A stretch of 5,847 nucleotides of DNA from Candidatus Uhrbacteria bacterium RIFCSPHIGHO2_02_FULL_53_13 (GCA_001791035.1 MGDX01000030.1:233-6079); one strand, 5' to 3'; shown: positions 1 through 5,845, counted from the stretch's first letter. Numbers and translations: made by a program. The notes: generated by a model from the letters alone, not told the origin.

Positions 1-1
1 G

Positions 2-3000
2 ACCGCCGATGCAGGTGCAACGTGCGGTCCGTCGACGCCGGATTTTCGTTTGGCGGTGAGCGTGGGGCCATGCTTGAACGACACGCAAAACGGTACAGCG
101 TGTACGGTCGGCGTGTGCGAGGACTCGGGACAAGCATGCGCATCGGATACGGACTGTTCAGTGCTTGAAACCGAGGACTGTTTGCTTGTCACCGAAGCGA
201 CCGAACAAGGCGTGTGCTACAACGGTAGCTGTCTGCAAAGCATTAACGGCCGTCCTTTGGCGGCCAACTTGGCCGAGCAAAACGAGTGCCGCGGCTATCC
301 CGAGCAAAATTCGCCATTCCCCAACGAGGTGGTGACGCAGTGGAAAGAAAGCACTCCAGGAATGGATCCGTTAGAAATCTATCCGTTGAGTTACCGCTCG
401 GGCTTTAGCCATGCCAAAGTGTGTGCCAACGGCGAAGTGTGCGAGTGTTCGTACAAGACTGTGGAATATGGTACTGGCGGTGTGCGAAAACTATATGTGG
501 ATTACGCCGAAGCGGGAGCGCCGAGCGCCGTGTGCAATGGTGGATCGTTAGATGGTCGCGATTGTAGCGGTCCGGGCTGGGTAGAGACGTGCACCGACGG
601 CGGTGGCAAGTGCGAGTTTATCTCGTCGGAGATTCAGCGCGTGGGGTGGTTTGGCTACTGTATCCAGCGCGACGGCTCAATGACCATCTTAGCGGATCCC
701 GACAAAAACGCCTGTCTGCTTTGGCTGCCGGTAGATCAGCTCTTTGGCTCCACGGATTTGAACAACAAATTCACCTTGGCCGGATTCCCGATCACCAACA
801 CGGCGTACTGCACGGACACCGAACTGTATGTGGATTTGTATCCGACGGGTGTGGATGTGCCAGGACCAGAGGCCACCGCCATTTTGCCAGCGTGTGCGGA
901 GACGTATCGCGATGGCGACACTCCCACCAATATTACGCCTGGCTTATTTATAGGCGATCCTCTTTCAGCTATTTTTACCGCCATCGCGAGCATAGCAAAC
1001 GTGAGTGAAAACGGTGCGAGCAACGAACCGGAGAGCGGAGACTACGATCCAACAAGCGCGGGTGACTCATGCGACGCCGGTGATTGGGATAACTGTTGGG
1101 TAAACGTCTCGTGTCCAAAAAATCACTTTGCCGTGATTGGAGGATGCGATGACGCCGCTCTTGGGGAACCAAACAACTGTGTTCAAGATTCCGCAAGTGG
1201 CGGTGCGGATGATGACTGTCCGTACTTTTGTGTGCCGCAGGGATCAATACGTACAGCAGACGGAGGCGGGTCTGATGCGGGCACGGCCTGTACGACTCCT
1301 GGCAGTGGTGCTCTCCAAGTTCCTATCAATAGCTACTATGCCATTGGGGATGGTGGACAGGTGGACTTTTCTACCTCTAATTGGACCGGAGATTTGGATG
1401 ACTACGGAAGCGCGCCGAAGGGGTACTTGGTGATACAGCTTAGCGACCACATGGATAAATATAAGTCGTGCGTCCTACAGGGAGTGCCGTTTGAGCCGTA
1501 TGTGGGCGGTGATAATGCTGATACGCCGATAACACTCTCGGATAAAAATTGGTATCTTCCGCTCAATCCAACCATAAGTGCTGGTCTGTATAATTACCCG
1601 AACAACAACGCCTCCTACTACTTGGGATGCTCTGAATTTGCGTTTACGAGCGTGGAGGCGGGGTATGGGAACACGCCAATTCAAACTGGCAACGCCAATG
1701 CGGCGTTTACCAATCGCGCGTTGTCGCCAAACACGGATGCTCAATACACCACGGAAGATGGAAACCTGACCTATACTACGGCGACACTCACCTCGCCGGT
1801 CGGCCGTATTGTGCAGACGCTTGGGTTTGTGGACGGGTATGGACCGTTGGATGCGACTCCTATCGGTCGTCGTTTAGAAATACCGTCGCTCACGGACCAA
1901 GCGCCGGTGATTGTGGAAGCGTGTTTGAGGGCCGATGAGCTATCGGTGCGCGACTCCTCTGTGGCGGACGTAGCATTTTGTCCTATGTATCCGGCGGATG
2001 GCGTGAATTTGGCGCGAGGGTATCAGGATCTGTCGGTGTCGTTACCGGGCGCCTTTGTGGCGCAGGAGGAGGCGTGTACGCCGGGCGACGTGTGCGTTGA
2101 GGGATCGCCGGGAACGACAACCTGTGATAACGGTAACGGAGGTGCGCCGAACCCGCCTTTGACCAGCAACGATGCGCACGTGTGTTTTGTTGCGTGCGGA
2201 TCGTATCAGCTTTCTAACAATCCGGCGGCTTCCGCTTTCGATGACGGGACGTGGAGTCAAGCCGATGGGACGGCGTTCTGCGGAAGTCTGGGTCTGGGGT
2301 CGTGCGTTGACTCCTCGAGCATTCCAGATTCCGCCGGGTGCAACGGCGCCGAAGCTGGCGACGGATGTGACGAATCGCGGCTCGACTATGTGTGTGCGCG
2401 TTTTTATGGGCATGAGGACTCCAATAATCCTGCCGCCTCCGAATCGGCCGCGCAGAACTTTTACGACGAGGCGTGCGATGCGGCGGAGGCAGCCGTCGAC
2501 ATTCCTGTGATGAGCTACACGGCATCGGGGTGCAGCTCGCCAAGTGCTTGTGATTACACCAATTTTGCCAAGCGGACCTTCCAATGCGATGGAGCGGGCG
2601 GCAACGATGCTATCTGTGAACAATCGAGCGATTGTCCGGGCGGAGGCTCGCCCGACATTATCTGCTCGGCGGCCGGCATTTGTTCGAGCATTACCGTCGG
2701 TATTGCCGGCGATACGGTACCGACGCTGATTGTTGAGGAGGATCGCGTGGATGCACTTTCGCGGTTGCAGCAGTTTTTCGCAGAGTTTAAGGGCTTTTGG
2801 CACTTTGTTCCTCCGGAGCTAATGGTGAATCTGTTTAATGAATCGTCTAACGATCCGTTTGTTGCACCGTTTGCAGATCCGAACGAAACAGGGTCTTATC
2901 AGCACATCACTGGTAGTTCGAACAACGGCTTGCCGCCGGATTTCTCAACGATTCCTACCGACCCTAATTATTTTAAAGCGGATGTACGCGATGAGGGAGA

Positions 3001-3757
3001 CACTTACGGTTTTGGTGTGAACGATGGGACGCCTACGGCGCCAGTTGTTCGTGCGGTGGGAGAGCTGTGCAACGACTCGGCATGCATTGAAGGACCGCAG
3101 AATAGCGTGTCGGTAAACGGAAAGACGGGGACGATTTTTACCTCGGAAGGGAATTTCCGCACGGATTTGCGCTTCTTTGCCACGACCGATCCAAACCAGT
3201 TTCCGTTACGGCAGGCGTTGGTGGATTGGGGCGACGGCACGGACGACGACGGGGATACGGCGGCGTGGGGGCGCGGTTCGTTGTCTGGCTCGGTGGCTTC
3301 GGATAACTATTACAAAGCGCACCGTGGATTGAGGCCCGATCAAACGTCGTGGTGCACAGAAGGCGAGGGGACGGCGTGGGGCTTGACGTCGGACTCGTGC
3401 GAAACTTCGCCGTTCCGTTTTCAGCACCATTACCGATGCACGCCTTTGATGCTTGAATTTGTGAGTGACCGCGCGTGCGTTGTTGGCGCGGATGGTCACT
3501 TGAATTCACCGTGCTCATTCGGAGACGGGAAGTGCACATTTCAGCCGCGCGTGTTTGTGCAGGATAACTGGGGGTATTGCACGGGGACGTGCGACGACCC
3601 TTCGAGTTTGCTCGATGACCCGCAGTGTTTTGGGGAGGCGATAGCTAGTGGGGAGTGTGATTATGCGTTACTCCCAACAGCGGATTTGTCTATTACTGGC
3701 GCACCATACTCCGATCCATGGGTGTACTACGACGGATGGATTTCGGTAGAGCCGTAA
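2..3757 (+). CDS. Giant cysteine-rich, probably exported mosaic protein with PKD-like domain (5' partial)
   Basis: The frame is open from nt 2 to the TAA at 3755-3757, giving 1251 residues. The TTG at nt 50 is not a credible start, because the same frame reads on upstream (TADAGATCGPSTPDFR) without a stop, so the N-terminus and any signal peptide lie outside the window. I count about 63 Cys (5%), mostly spaced 4-15 residues apart, with few Lys and Met and many Asp, Gly, Ser, Thr and Asn; this suits a disulfide-stabilised extracellular protein. Visible parts, numbered from nt 2: a GQACASDTDC motif near the start and a related C872-C894 stretch with QSSDCPGG, resembling Dickkopf-N/EB-type Cys motifs; module A around C178-C220; a Cys-poor, Tyr/Asn-rich probable beta region at about 440-680; two SNNPAAS copies at 738-744 and 807-813; a PKD-like segment with VDWGDGT at 1074-1080; module B at C1159-C1193. 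There is no LPXTG motif or C-terminal membrane segment. A surface or adhesive role is inference; no enzyme motif was recognised. Confidence 0.85.
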   Translation, partial: TADAGATCGPSTPDFRLAVSVGPCLNDTQNGTACTVGVCEDSGQACASDTDCSVLETEDCLLVTEATEQGVCYNGSCLQSINGRPLAANLAEQNECRGYPEQNSPFPNEVVTQWKESTPGMDPLEIYPLSYRSGFSHAKVCANGEVCECSYKTVEYGTGGVRKLYVDYAEAGAPSAVCNGGSLDGRDCSGPGWVETCTDGGGKCEFISSEIQRVGWFGYCIQRDGSMTILADPDKNACLLWLPVDQLFGSTDLNNKFTLAGFPITNTAYCTDTELYVDLYPTGVDVPGPEATAILPACAETYRDGDTPTNITPGLFIGDPLSAIFTAIASIANVSENGASNEPESGDYDPTSAGDSCDAGDWDNCWVNVSCPKNHFAVIGGCDDAALGEPNNCVQDSASGGADDDCPYFCVPQGSIRTADGGGSDAGTACTTPGSGALQVPINSYYAIGDGGQVDFSTSNWTGDLDDYGSAPKGYLVIQLSDHMDKYKSCVLQGVPFEPYVGGDNADTPITLSDKNWYLPLNPTISAGLYNYPNNNASYYLGCSEFAFTSVEAGYGNTPIQTGNANAAFTNRALSPNTDAQYTTEDGNLTYTTATLTSPVGRIVQTLGFVDGYGPLDATPIGRRLEIPSLTDQAPVIVEACLRADELSVRDSSVADVAFCPMYPADGVNLARGYQDLSVSLPGAFVAQEEACTPGDVCVEGSPGTTTCDNGNGGAPNPPLTSNDAHVCFVACGSYQLSNNPAASAFDDGTWSQADGTAFCGSLGLGSCVDSSSIPDSAGCNGAEAGDGCDESRLDYVCARFYGHEDSNNPAASESAAQNFYDEACDAAEAAVDIPVMSYTASGCSSPSACDYTNFAKRTFQCDGAGGNDAICEQSSDCPGGGSPDIICSAAGICSSITVGIAGDTVPTLIVEEDRVDALSRLQQFFAEFKGFWHFVPPELMVNLFNESSNDPFVAPFADPNETGSYQHITGSSNNGLPPDFSTIPTDPNYFKADVRDEGDTYGFGVNDGTPTAPVVRAVGELCNDSACIEGPQNSVSVNGKTGTIFTSEGNFRTDLRFFATTDPNQFPLRQALVDWGDGTDDDGDTAAWGRGSLSGSVASDNYYKAHRGLRPDQTSWCTEGEGTAWGLTSDSCETSPFRFQHHYRCTPLMLEFVSDRACVVGADGHLNSPCSFGDGKCTFQPRVFVQDNWGYCTGTCDDPSSLLDDPQCFGEAIASGECDYALLPTADLSITGAPYSDPWVYYDGWISVEP
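3107..3439 (+). other. PKD-like domain interrupted by an insertion (within the giant protein)
   Basis: This segment reads VSVNGKTGTIF, then a beta-rich stretch (LRFFATTDPNQFPLR), then VDWGDGT at residues 1074-1080, and closes with FRFQHHYRC at 1138-1146. The WGDG turn and the later H-x-Y strand are hallmarks of PKD/immunoglobulin-like extracellular domains. In ordinary PKD domains these two elements are separated by roughly 10-20 residues. Here 57 residues lie between them, containing an acidic TDDDGD loop, an Arg/Gly/Ser-rich stretch and two Cys (SWC, DSC). The DDDGD run could bind calcium, but this is only inference. The assignment rests on motifs alone. Confidence 0.5.
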
Positions 3758-3772
3758 GAATGTCTCCCATCC

Positions 3773-3830
3773 GTCATTGCGAGCAAACCTCCCCTAATAT
3801 AGGGGAGGTGCCCCGAAGGGGCGGAGGGGT
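3773..3830 (+). repeat. GTCATTGCGAGC unit plus palindromic CCTCCCCT repeat, copy 1
   Basis: GTCATTGCGAGC (3773-3784) is followed by a perfect 9-bp hairpin, ACCTCCCCT (3787-3795) with loop AATAT and AGGGGAGGT (3801-3809). A smaller hairpin GCCCC-gaa-GGGGC follows (3810-3822), and then GGAGGGGT. A related unit with the same order of parts lies at 5066-5126, where the 21-nt palindrome core differs at a single loop position. The unit starts 15 nt after the giant gene's stop codon and has no T-tract on the + strand, so it is a dispersed repeat that might also protect or end that transcript rather than a classic intrinsic terminator. Similar elements occur in many copies in Patescibacteria genomes as far as I recall. 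Confidence 0.75.
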
Positions 3831-3840
3831 AAAGTCGATT

Positions 3841-3872
3841 GTCATTGCGAGCCCCTTCGCAAGCATTGCTCT
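3841..3872 (+). repeat. GTCATTGCGAGC-type dispersed repeat with internal hairpin
   Basis: GTCATTGCGAGC recurs exactly as at 3773-3784. Inside it, TTGCGA (3845-3850) can pair with TCGCAA (3857-3862). The 17-nt string at 3848-3864 (CGAGCCCCTTCGCAAGC) is repeated exactly at 5178-5194. It lies in a non-coding gap between the giant gene and the GRDP-like gene. Confidence 0.7.
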
Positions 3873-3889
3873 ATACTTATCATGTGTGG

Positions 3890-3926
3890 AAAATGTGAGC
3901 CCCACCGCACAGAATGCGGTGGGGCT
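3890..3926 (-). terminator. Intrinsic terminator of the GRDP-like gene
   Basis: A perfect 12-bp stem is formed by AGCCCCACCGCA (3898-3909) and TGCGGTGGGGCT (3915-3926) with a 5-nt loop. Read on the minus strand it begins 23 nt after the GRDP-like stop codon and is followed by CACATTTTCC, a short T-tract. There is no T-tract on the + strand side, so it serves mainly the leftward gene. The T run of only four makes it a moderate rather than a textbook terminator. Confidence 0.7.
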
Positions 3927-3949
3927 AGTGGCCCAGAGGTTCGGATGGT

Positions 3950-4363
3950 TCAGGCGTGGATGCTGCCACACCCCTCGCCGGGGTTCGCGCAGGTCGTGAG
4001 GCCCATCCAGATCGACGGCGGGGTCGTTCCGAAGGTCTCCTCGTAGAGCACGAGCGTGTCGTTCGCTCCATCGATGTCCGCCTCGCCGATGCACGGGTCG
4101 TGGTGCAGGTAGTGGCCGAAGTAGACGTCGCAGTCGCGCATGTAGGCCACGCTGTCGAGCATGTGCATGTGCCAGACCACGTCGACGTTCGGGGGAGCCG
4201 CGATCTTGCGCTCGGGGAACGTCTTGCAGAGCTGGAGGAAGCACCGGTACGCGGCCTCGACCTCCTCGATCTGCGTCTCGGTCCAGTCAGGATGATCGCG
4301 CTTGACCCGGTAGACCACCCGGGTCAAGTCGATGTTGGGCATGTTTGCCAGGATATGTGACAT
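3950..4363 (-). CDS. GRDP-like (DUF1399) domain protein
   Basis: The 137-residue protein carries VDVVWHMHMLD (residues 60-70), YMRDC (74-78) and FGHYLHHDP (82-90). This is the signature I know from the glycine-rich-domain-protein-like family (PF07173, DUF1399), in which bacterial members are short single-domain proteins with a D-x-x-WHxH-x-LD core, a following Y-x-x-DC and a [FG]-x-x-LHH. The N-terminal helix-rich part (DHPDWTETQIEEVEAAYRCFLQL) also fits. Biochemical function is not established for bacterial members; the clustered His (65, 67, 84, 87, 88) and Cys78 suggest a metal site, which is inference. No signal peptide or membrane segment is seen, so it is probably cytoplasmic. The C-terminal tail (TTCANPGEGCGSIHA) adds two Cys and a His. 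The ATG start is fixed by a strong upstream AAGGAG. GC content (about 67% in the part counted) is much higher than in either neighbour, suggesting separate ancestry. Confidence 0.85.
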   Translation of the reverse strand: MSHILANMPNIDLTRVVYRVKRDHPDWTETQIEEVEAAYRCFLQLCKTFPERKIAAPPNVDVVWHMHMLDSVAYMRDCDVYFGHYLHHDPCIGEADIDGANDTLVLYEETFGTTPPSIWMGLTTCANPGEGCGSIHA

Positions 4364-4368
4364 TCGCT

Positions 4369-4374
4369 CTCCTT
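4369..4374 (-). promoter_or_regulatory. Shine-Dalgarno site of the GRDP-like gene
   Basis: On the minus strand AAGGAG lies 5 nt before the ATG at 4361-4363 (AAGGAGAGCGAATG). It is a strong match and decides the start codon. Confidence 0.85.
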
Positions 4375-4435
4375 GTCTTGCGGTCGATGGTGACCATAGA
4401 GTAAAGTACCAAAAATACTAATAATCTACAACTGC
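4375..4435. promoter_or_regulatory. AT-rich divergent promoter region
   Basis: The two divergent start codons are separated by 72 bp, with an AT-rich core at 4400-4431. On the minus strand TTGTAG (4426-4431) and TACTTT (4403-4408) stand 17 nt apart as weak -35 and -10 candidates for the GRDP-like gene. On the + strand AATAAT (4420-4425) is a 5/6 match to a -10 box; transcription would begin at about 4432-4434, only 2-4 nt before the methyltransferase ATG. No convincing -35 accompanies it. The two candidate promoters overlap, so they could compete. All boxes are by eye and weak. Confidence 0.35.
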
Positions 4436-5023
4436 ATGACGGACAAACTTAAATCATTTTACGACAACCTCTACAAAGCCAACCCGAGCGTCTTTGGGAC
4501 ATCGAGCCTGGAGTTTTTGAAGAACGTGTTTCAAATAGCGTGTCCTCTGGTTGGTCGTGCTCTAGATGTTGGTGCTGGAGAGGGATTGACTAGCCAATAT
4601 TTGGCAGAGCAAGGATTTATTGTCAATGCGGTGGATCTATCCGAGTGTGCTTTGACAACAATCAAACAGAACAAGTCTGTCACAGTTCACATATGTGACA
4701 TTGTGCAGTTTGAAATGAAACAGAGCTATTCGTTTGTGTTTATTGCACTCGTAGCACACCATCTTTCGGAAGACACATTTCATGCGATGGTTCGGAAGAT
4801 ACAGAACAATACGGTCACACATGGTTTGCATGCGTACCGACTATTCACGTCCAATAGCGATTTTTTTCGACAATCATCCGGGAGCGGCTTTTATGACAAT
4901 GGGATGGCGCTCAATGCCCTCTATGATCAATGGAAGATTGTTTTTGATGAAAAAGTGATAGGCAATGCGGCGACCCAAGATGCTCAAAATGAGATTCGCC
5001 ATGTTGTGTTTCAGAAGTTATGA
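4436..5023 (+). CDS. SAM-dependent methyltransferase, TehB-like
   Basis: The 195-residue protein has the class I methyltransferase fold signature: motif I ALDVGAGEG (42-50) for SAM binding, an acidic residue ending the second strand in VNAVDLS (D67) that should bind the ribose, HICD (D88) after the third strand, and a hydrophobic strand FVFIALVAHHL (100-110) in the place of motif IV. The start FYDNLYKANPSVFGTSSLEFL and the late FYDNGMALNALYDQWKIVFDEK resemble tellurite methyltransferase TehB and relatives, where FY..ELK.LF.dWEI..Y.E occurs; the length is close to E. coli TehB (197 aa). The true substrate cannot be read from the sequence: it may be a chalcogen compound, a thiol or another small molecule. 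No Shine-Dalgarno lies before the ATG (CTACAACTGCATG), and a -10-like AATAAT is very close, so translation may be leaderless. GC is about 43%, far below the neighbours, and it stands alone rather than in an operon, both consistent with horizontal transfer. Confidence 0.8.
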   Translation: MTDKLKSFYDNLYKANPSVFGTSSLEFLKNVFQIACPLVGRALDVGAGEGLTSQYLAEQGFIVNAVDLSECALTTIKQNKSVTVHICDIVQFEMKQSYSFVFIALVAHHLSEDTFHAMVRKIQNNTVTHGLHAYRLFTSNSDFFRQSSGSGFYDNGMALNALYDQWKIVFDEKVIGNAATQDAQNEIRHVVFQKL

Positions 5024-5037
5024 TGCCTATCTGCATC

Positions 5038-5073
5038 TCATTGCGAGGGAGTAGCACGAAGCATTATTGCGAG
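5038..5073 (+). repeat. Degenerate TCATTGCGAG repeat units
   Basis: TCATTGCGAG (5038-5047) is followed by GGAGTAGCACGAAGCA and then a second ATTGCGAG (5066-5073) leading into the palindromic repeat. This resembles the widespread CATTGCGAGGAGCGAAGC...GAAGCA dispersed repeat of many uncultivated bacteria. It begins 14 nt after the methyltransferase stop codon and has the same orientation as the copies near 3773 and 3841. Confidence 0.6.
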
Positions 5074-5076
5074 TAT

Positions 5077-5126
5077 CCTCCCCTAACATAGGGGAGGTGG
5101 CCGAGTTACACGAGGACGGAGGGGTA
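5077..5126 (+). repeat. Palindromic CCTCCCCT repeat, copy 2
   Basis: CCTCCCCT (5077-5084), loop AACAT and AGGGGAGG (5090-5097) form an 8-bp perfect stem. The unit ends with CGGAGGGGTA (5117-5126), identical to copy 1 at 3822-3831. The middle part differs: the GCCCC-gaa-GGGGC hairpin of copy 1 is replaced by a longer, non-palindromic GGCCGAGTTACACGAGGA. The shared outer parts and variable middle indicate a family of related elements rather than a recent exact duplication. Confidence 0.7.
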
Positions 5127-5136
5127 TGCCCTCTCT

Positions 5137-5210
5137 ATCCGTCATCGCGAGCGCTTTTCCAGTTCGTCTTGTCATCCCGAGCCCCTTCGCAAGCTCGGGG
5201 CAGGCTCCGC
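5137..5210 (+). repeat. GTCATCGCGAGC / GTCATCCCGAGC repeat pair with hairpin
   Basis: ATCCGTCATCGCGAGC (5137-5152) matches 3769-3784 with one mismatch. GTCATCCCGAGC (5171-5182) is a further variant, whose CCCGAGC (5176-5182) pairs with GCTCGGG (5193-5199) around a 10-nt loop. It contains the 17-nt string shared with 3848-3864. No gene is supported here. The stretch 5211-5250 after it shows nothing I can name. Confidence 0.6.
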
Positions 5211-5250
5211 GACCTGTTCTCCGAAGCCTTGGCGAAAGGGGGAAGCAACC

Positions 5251-5292
5251 TAAAACAACTACCCGCCCAGCTCTCGAGGGAGAGGGGCGGGT
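5251..5292 (-). terminator. Intrinsic terminator of the right-hand minus-strand gene
   Basis: ACCCGCCC (5261-5268) pairs with GGGCGGGT (5285-5292), and inside this CTCTC (5271-5275) pairs with GAGAG (5280-5284) around a 4-nt loop, with a 2-nt bulge between the stems. On the minus strand the hairpin starts 7 nt after the TAA stop and is followed by AGTTGTTTTAGG, a T-rich tail. Position and direction fit the gene ending at 5300. Confidence 0.75.
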
Positions 5293-5299
5293 CAATAGG

Positions 5300-5845
5300 T
5301 TATTGGCGAACACAAGCGAACGAGTAAGAGTCCTCAAACATGTCGTATGCGCTTCCCGACGGATTAACCATTCCATCGTAGGAACCGTTGATTGTCCAGG
5401 CCACCATTCGGTGACCATCAACGTACACGGGTGCTGAGAACATGTTAGCACCACGCTCACCATACTCCACATCTACCCAGTAAACGTGCTCAGATACGCC
5501 ACCAAGCACACACCCCCACTCGCCGGACGGGTTGTAGTTCATCGGCACGACGAGGGTATCACCCTCATCGTACTCGAACTCAACCTCGTTCCCGTCCCAG
5601 TGACCGAAGTCACTTACGTACTCGTAGACTTCCGAGTACGGGGGGCCTTCATCGTTCCCAGGGTAGTGCGTCACGCGCACCTTCACCTGGTCACCCTGCA
5701 CGCGCACGTCGCACTGCGCGTGCATGTAGCAATCCGGGGTAATAGCCGGCCAATCCTCGTACGGATCGCACGGCTCCCCGGAGGGGCCTCCACCGGTCGT
5801 CACCACGACCGAGTGCCAATCGCCATCGGCGGGCACACGGAACAG
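5300..5845 (-). CDS. Uncharacterised acidic, aromatic-rich protein, C-terminal part (5' partial)
   Basis: The frame is open from the right edge (LFRVPADGDWHSVVVTT...) to the TAA at 5300-5302, about 181 residues. The GTG at 5834-5836 is probably internal, since the frame continues upstream of it. I do not recognise the family. What can be seen: many Asp, Glu, Tyr, Trp and Gly residues; alternating hydrophobic patterns typical of beta strands (CDVRVQGDQVKVRVTHYPG, EVEFEYDEGDTLVVPM, HVYWVDVEYGE); Cys near the visible start (EPCDPYEDW, DCYMHAQC), in the middle (WGCVLGG) and five residues before the end (FACVRQ), which could form disulfides. This suits a secreted or surface beta-sandwich protein, but localisation is inference since the N-terminus is missing. 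It is high in GC, ends 7 nt before its own terminator, and faces the methyltransferase tail to tail across a repeat cluster. Confidence 0.7.
   Translation of the reverse strand: MFRVPADGDWHSVVVTTGGGPSGEPCDPYEDWPAITPDCYMHAQCDVRVQGDQVKVRVTHYPGNDEGPPYSEVYEYVSDFGHWDGNEVEFEYDEGDTLVVPMNYNPSGEWGCVLGGVSEHVYWVDVEYGERGANMFSAPVYVDGHRMVAWTINGSYDGMVNPSGSAYDMFEDSYSFACVRQ

Noticed and set aside
50..52. TTG as the start of the giant gene
   Set aside because: The same frame is open and Cys-containing upstream to the window edge, and there is no ribosome binding site before the TTG.
2042..2803. 253-aa minus-strand open frame inside the giant gene
   Set aside because: It is Arg-rich with no recognisable motif and lies fully antisense to a coherent Cys-rich coding frame; long antisense frames are expected in such GC-rich sequence.
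3774..4244. 156-aa minus-strand open frame overlapping the GRDP-like gene
   Set aside because: It is a shifted frame of the same DNA, rich in Arg, Ala and Leu, running through the terminator and repeats; the overlapping frame has the family signature.
3956..4360. 134-aa + strand open frame
   Set aside because: It is antisense to the GRDP-like gene, which has the intact WHxH motif and a Shine-Dalgarno. The + frame is a low-complexity run of Val, Asp, Arg and His.
5021..5023. Possible TGA recoding (code 25, Gracilibacteria-like)
   Set aside because: Reading through the TGA enters translated repeat DNA; TehB-like length is already complete at 195 residues, and the GRDP-like gene also ends sensibly at TGA.
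3773..5182. CRISPR-like array
   Set aside because: The GTCATTGCGAG units are irregularly spaced, differ in sequence, are split by two genes, and have no uniform spacers or cas genes.
5067..5472. Open frames on both strands across the second repeat cluster
   Set aside because: They are made of translated palindromic repeats and terminator sequence, with no ribosome binding site or motif.
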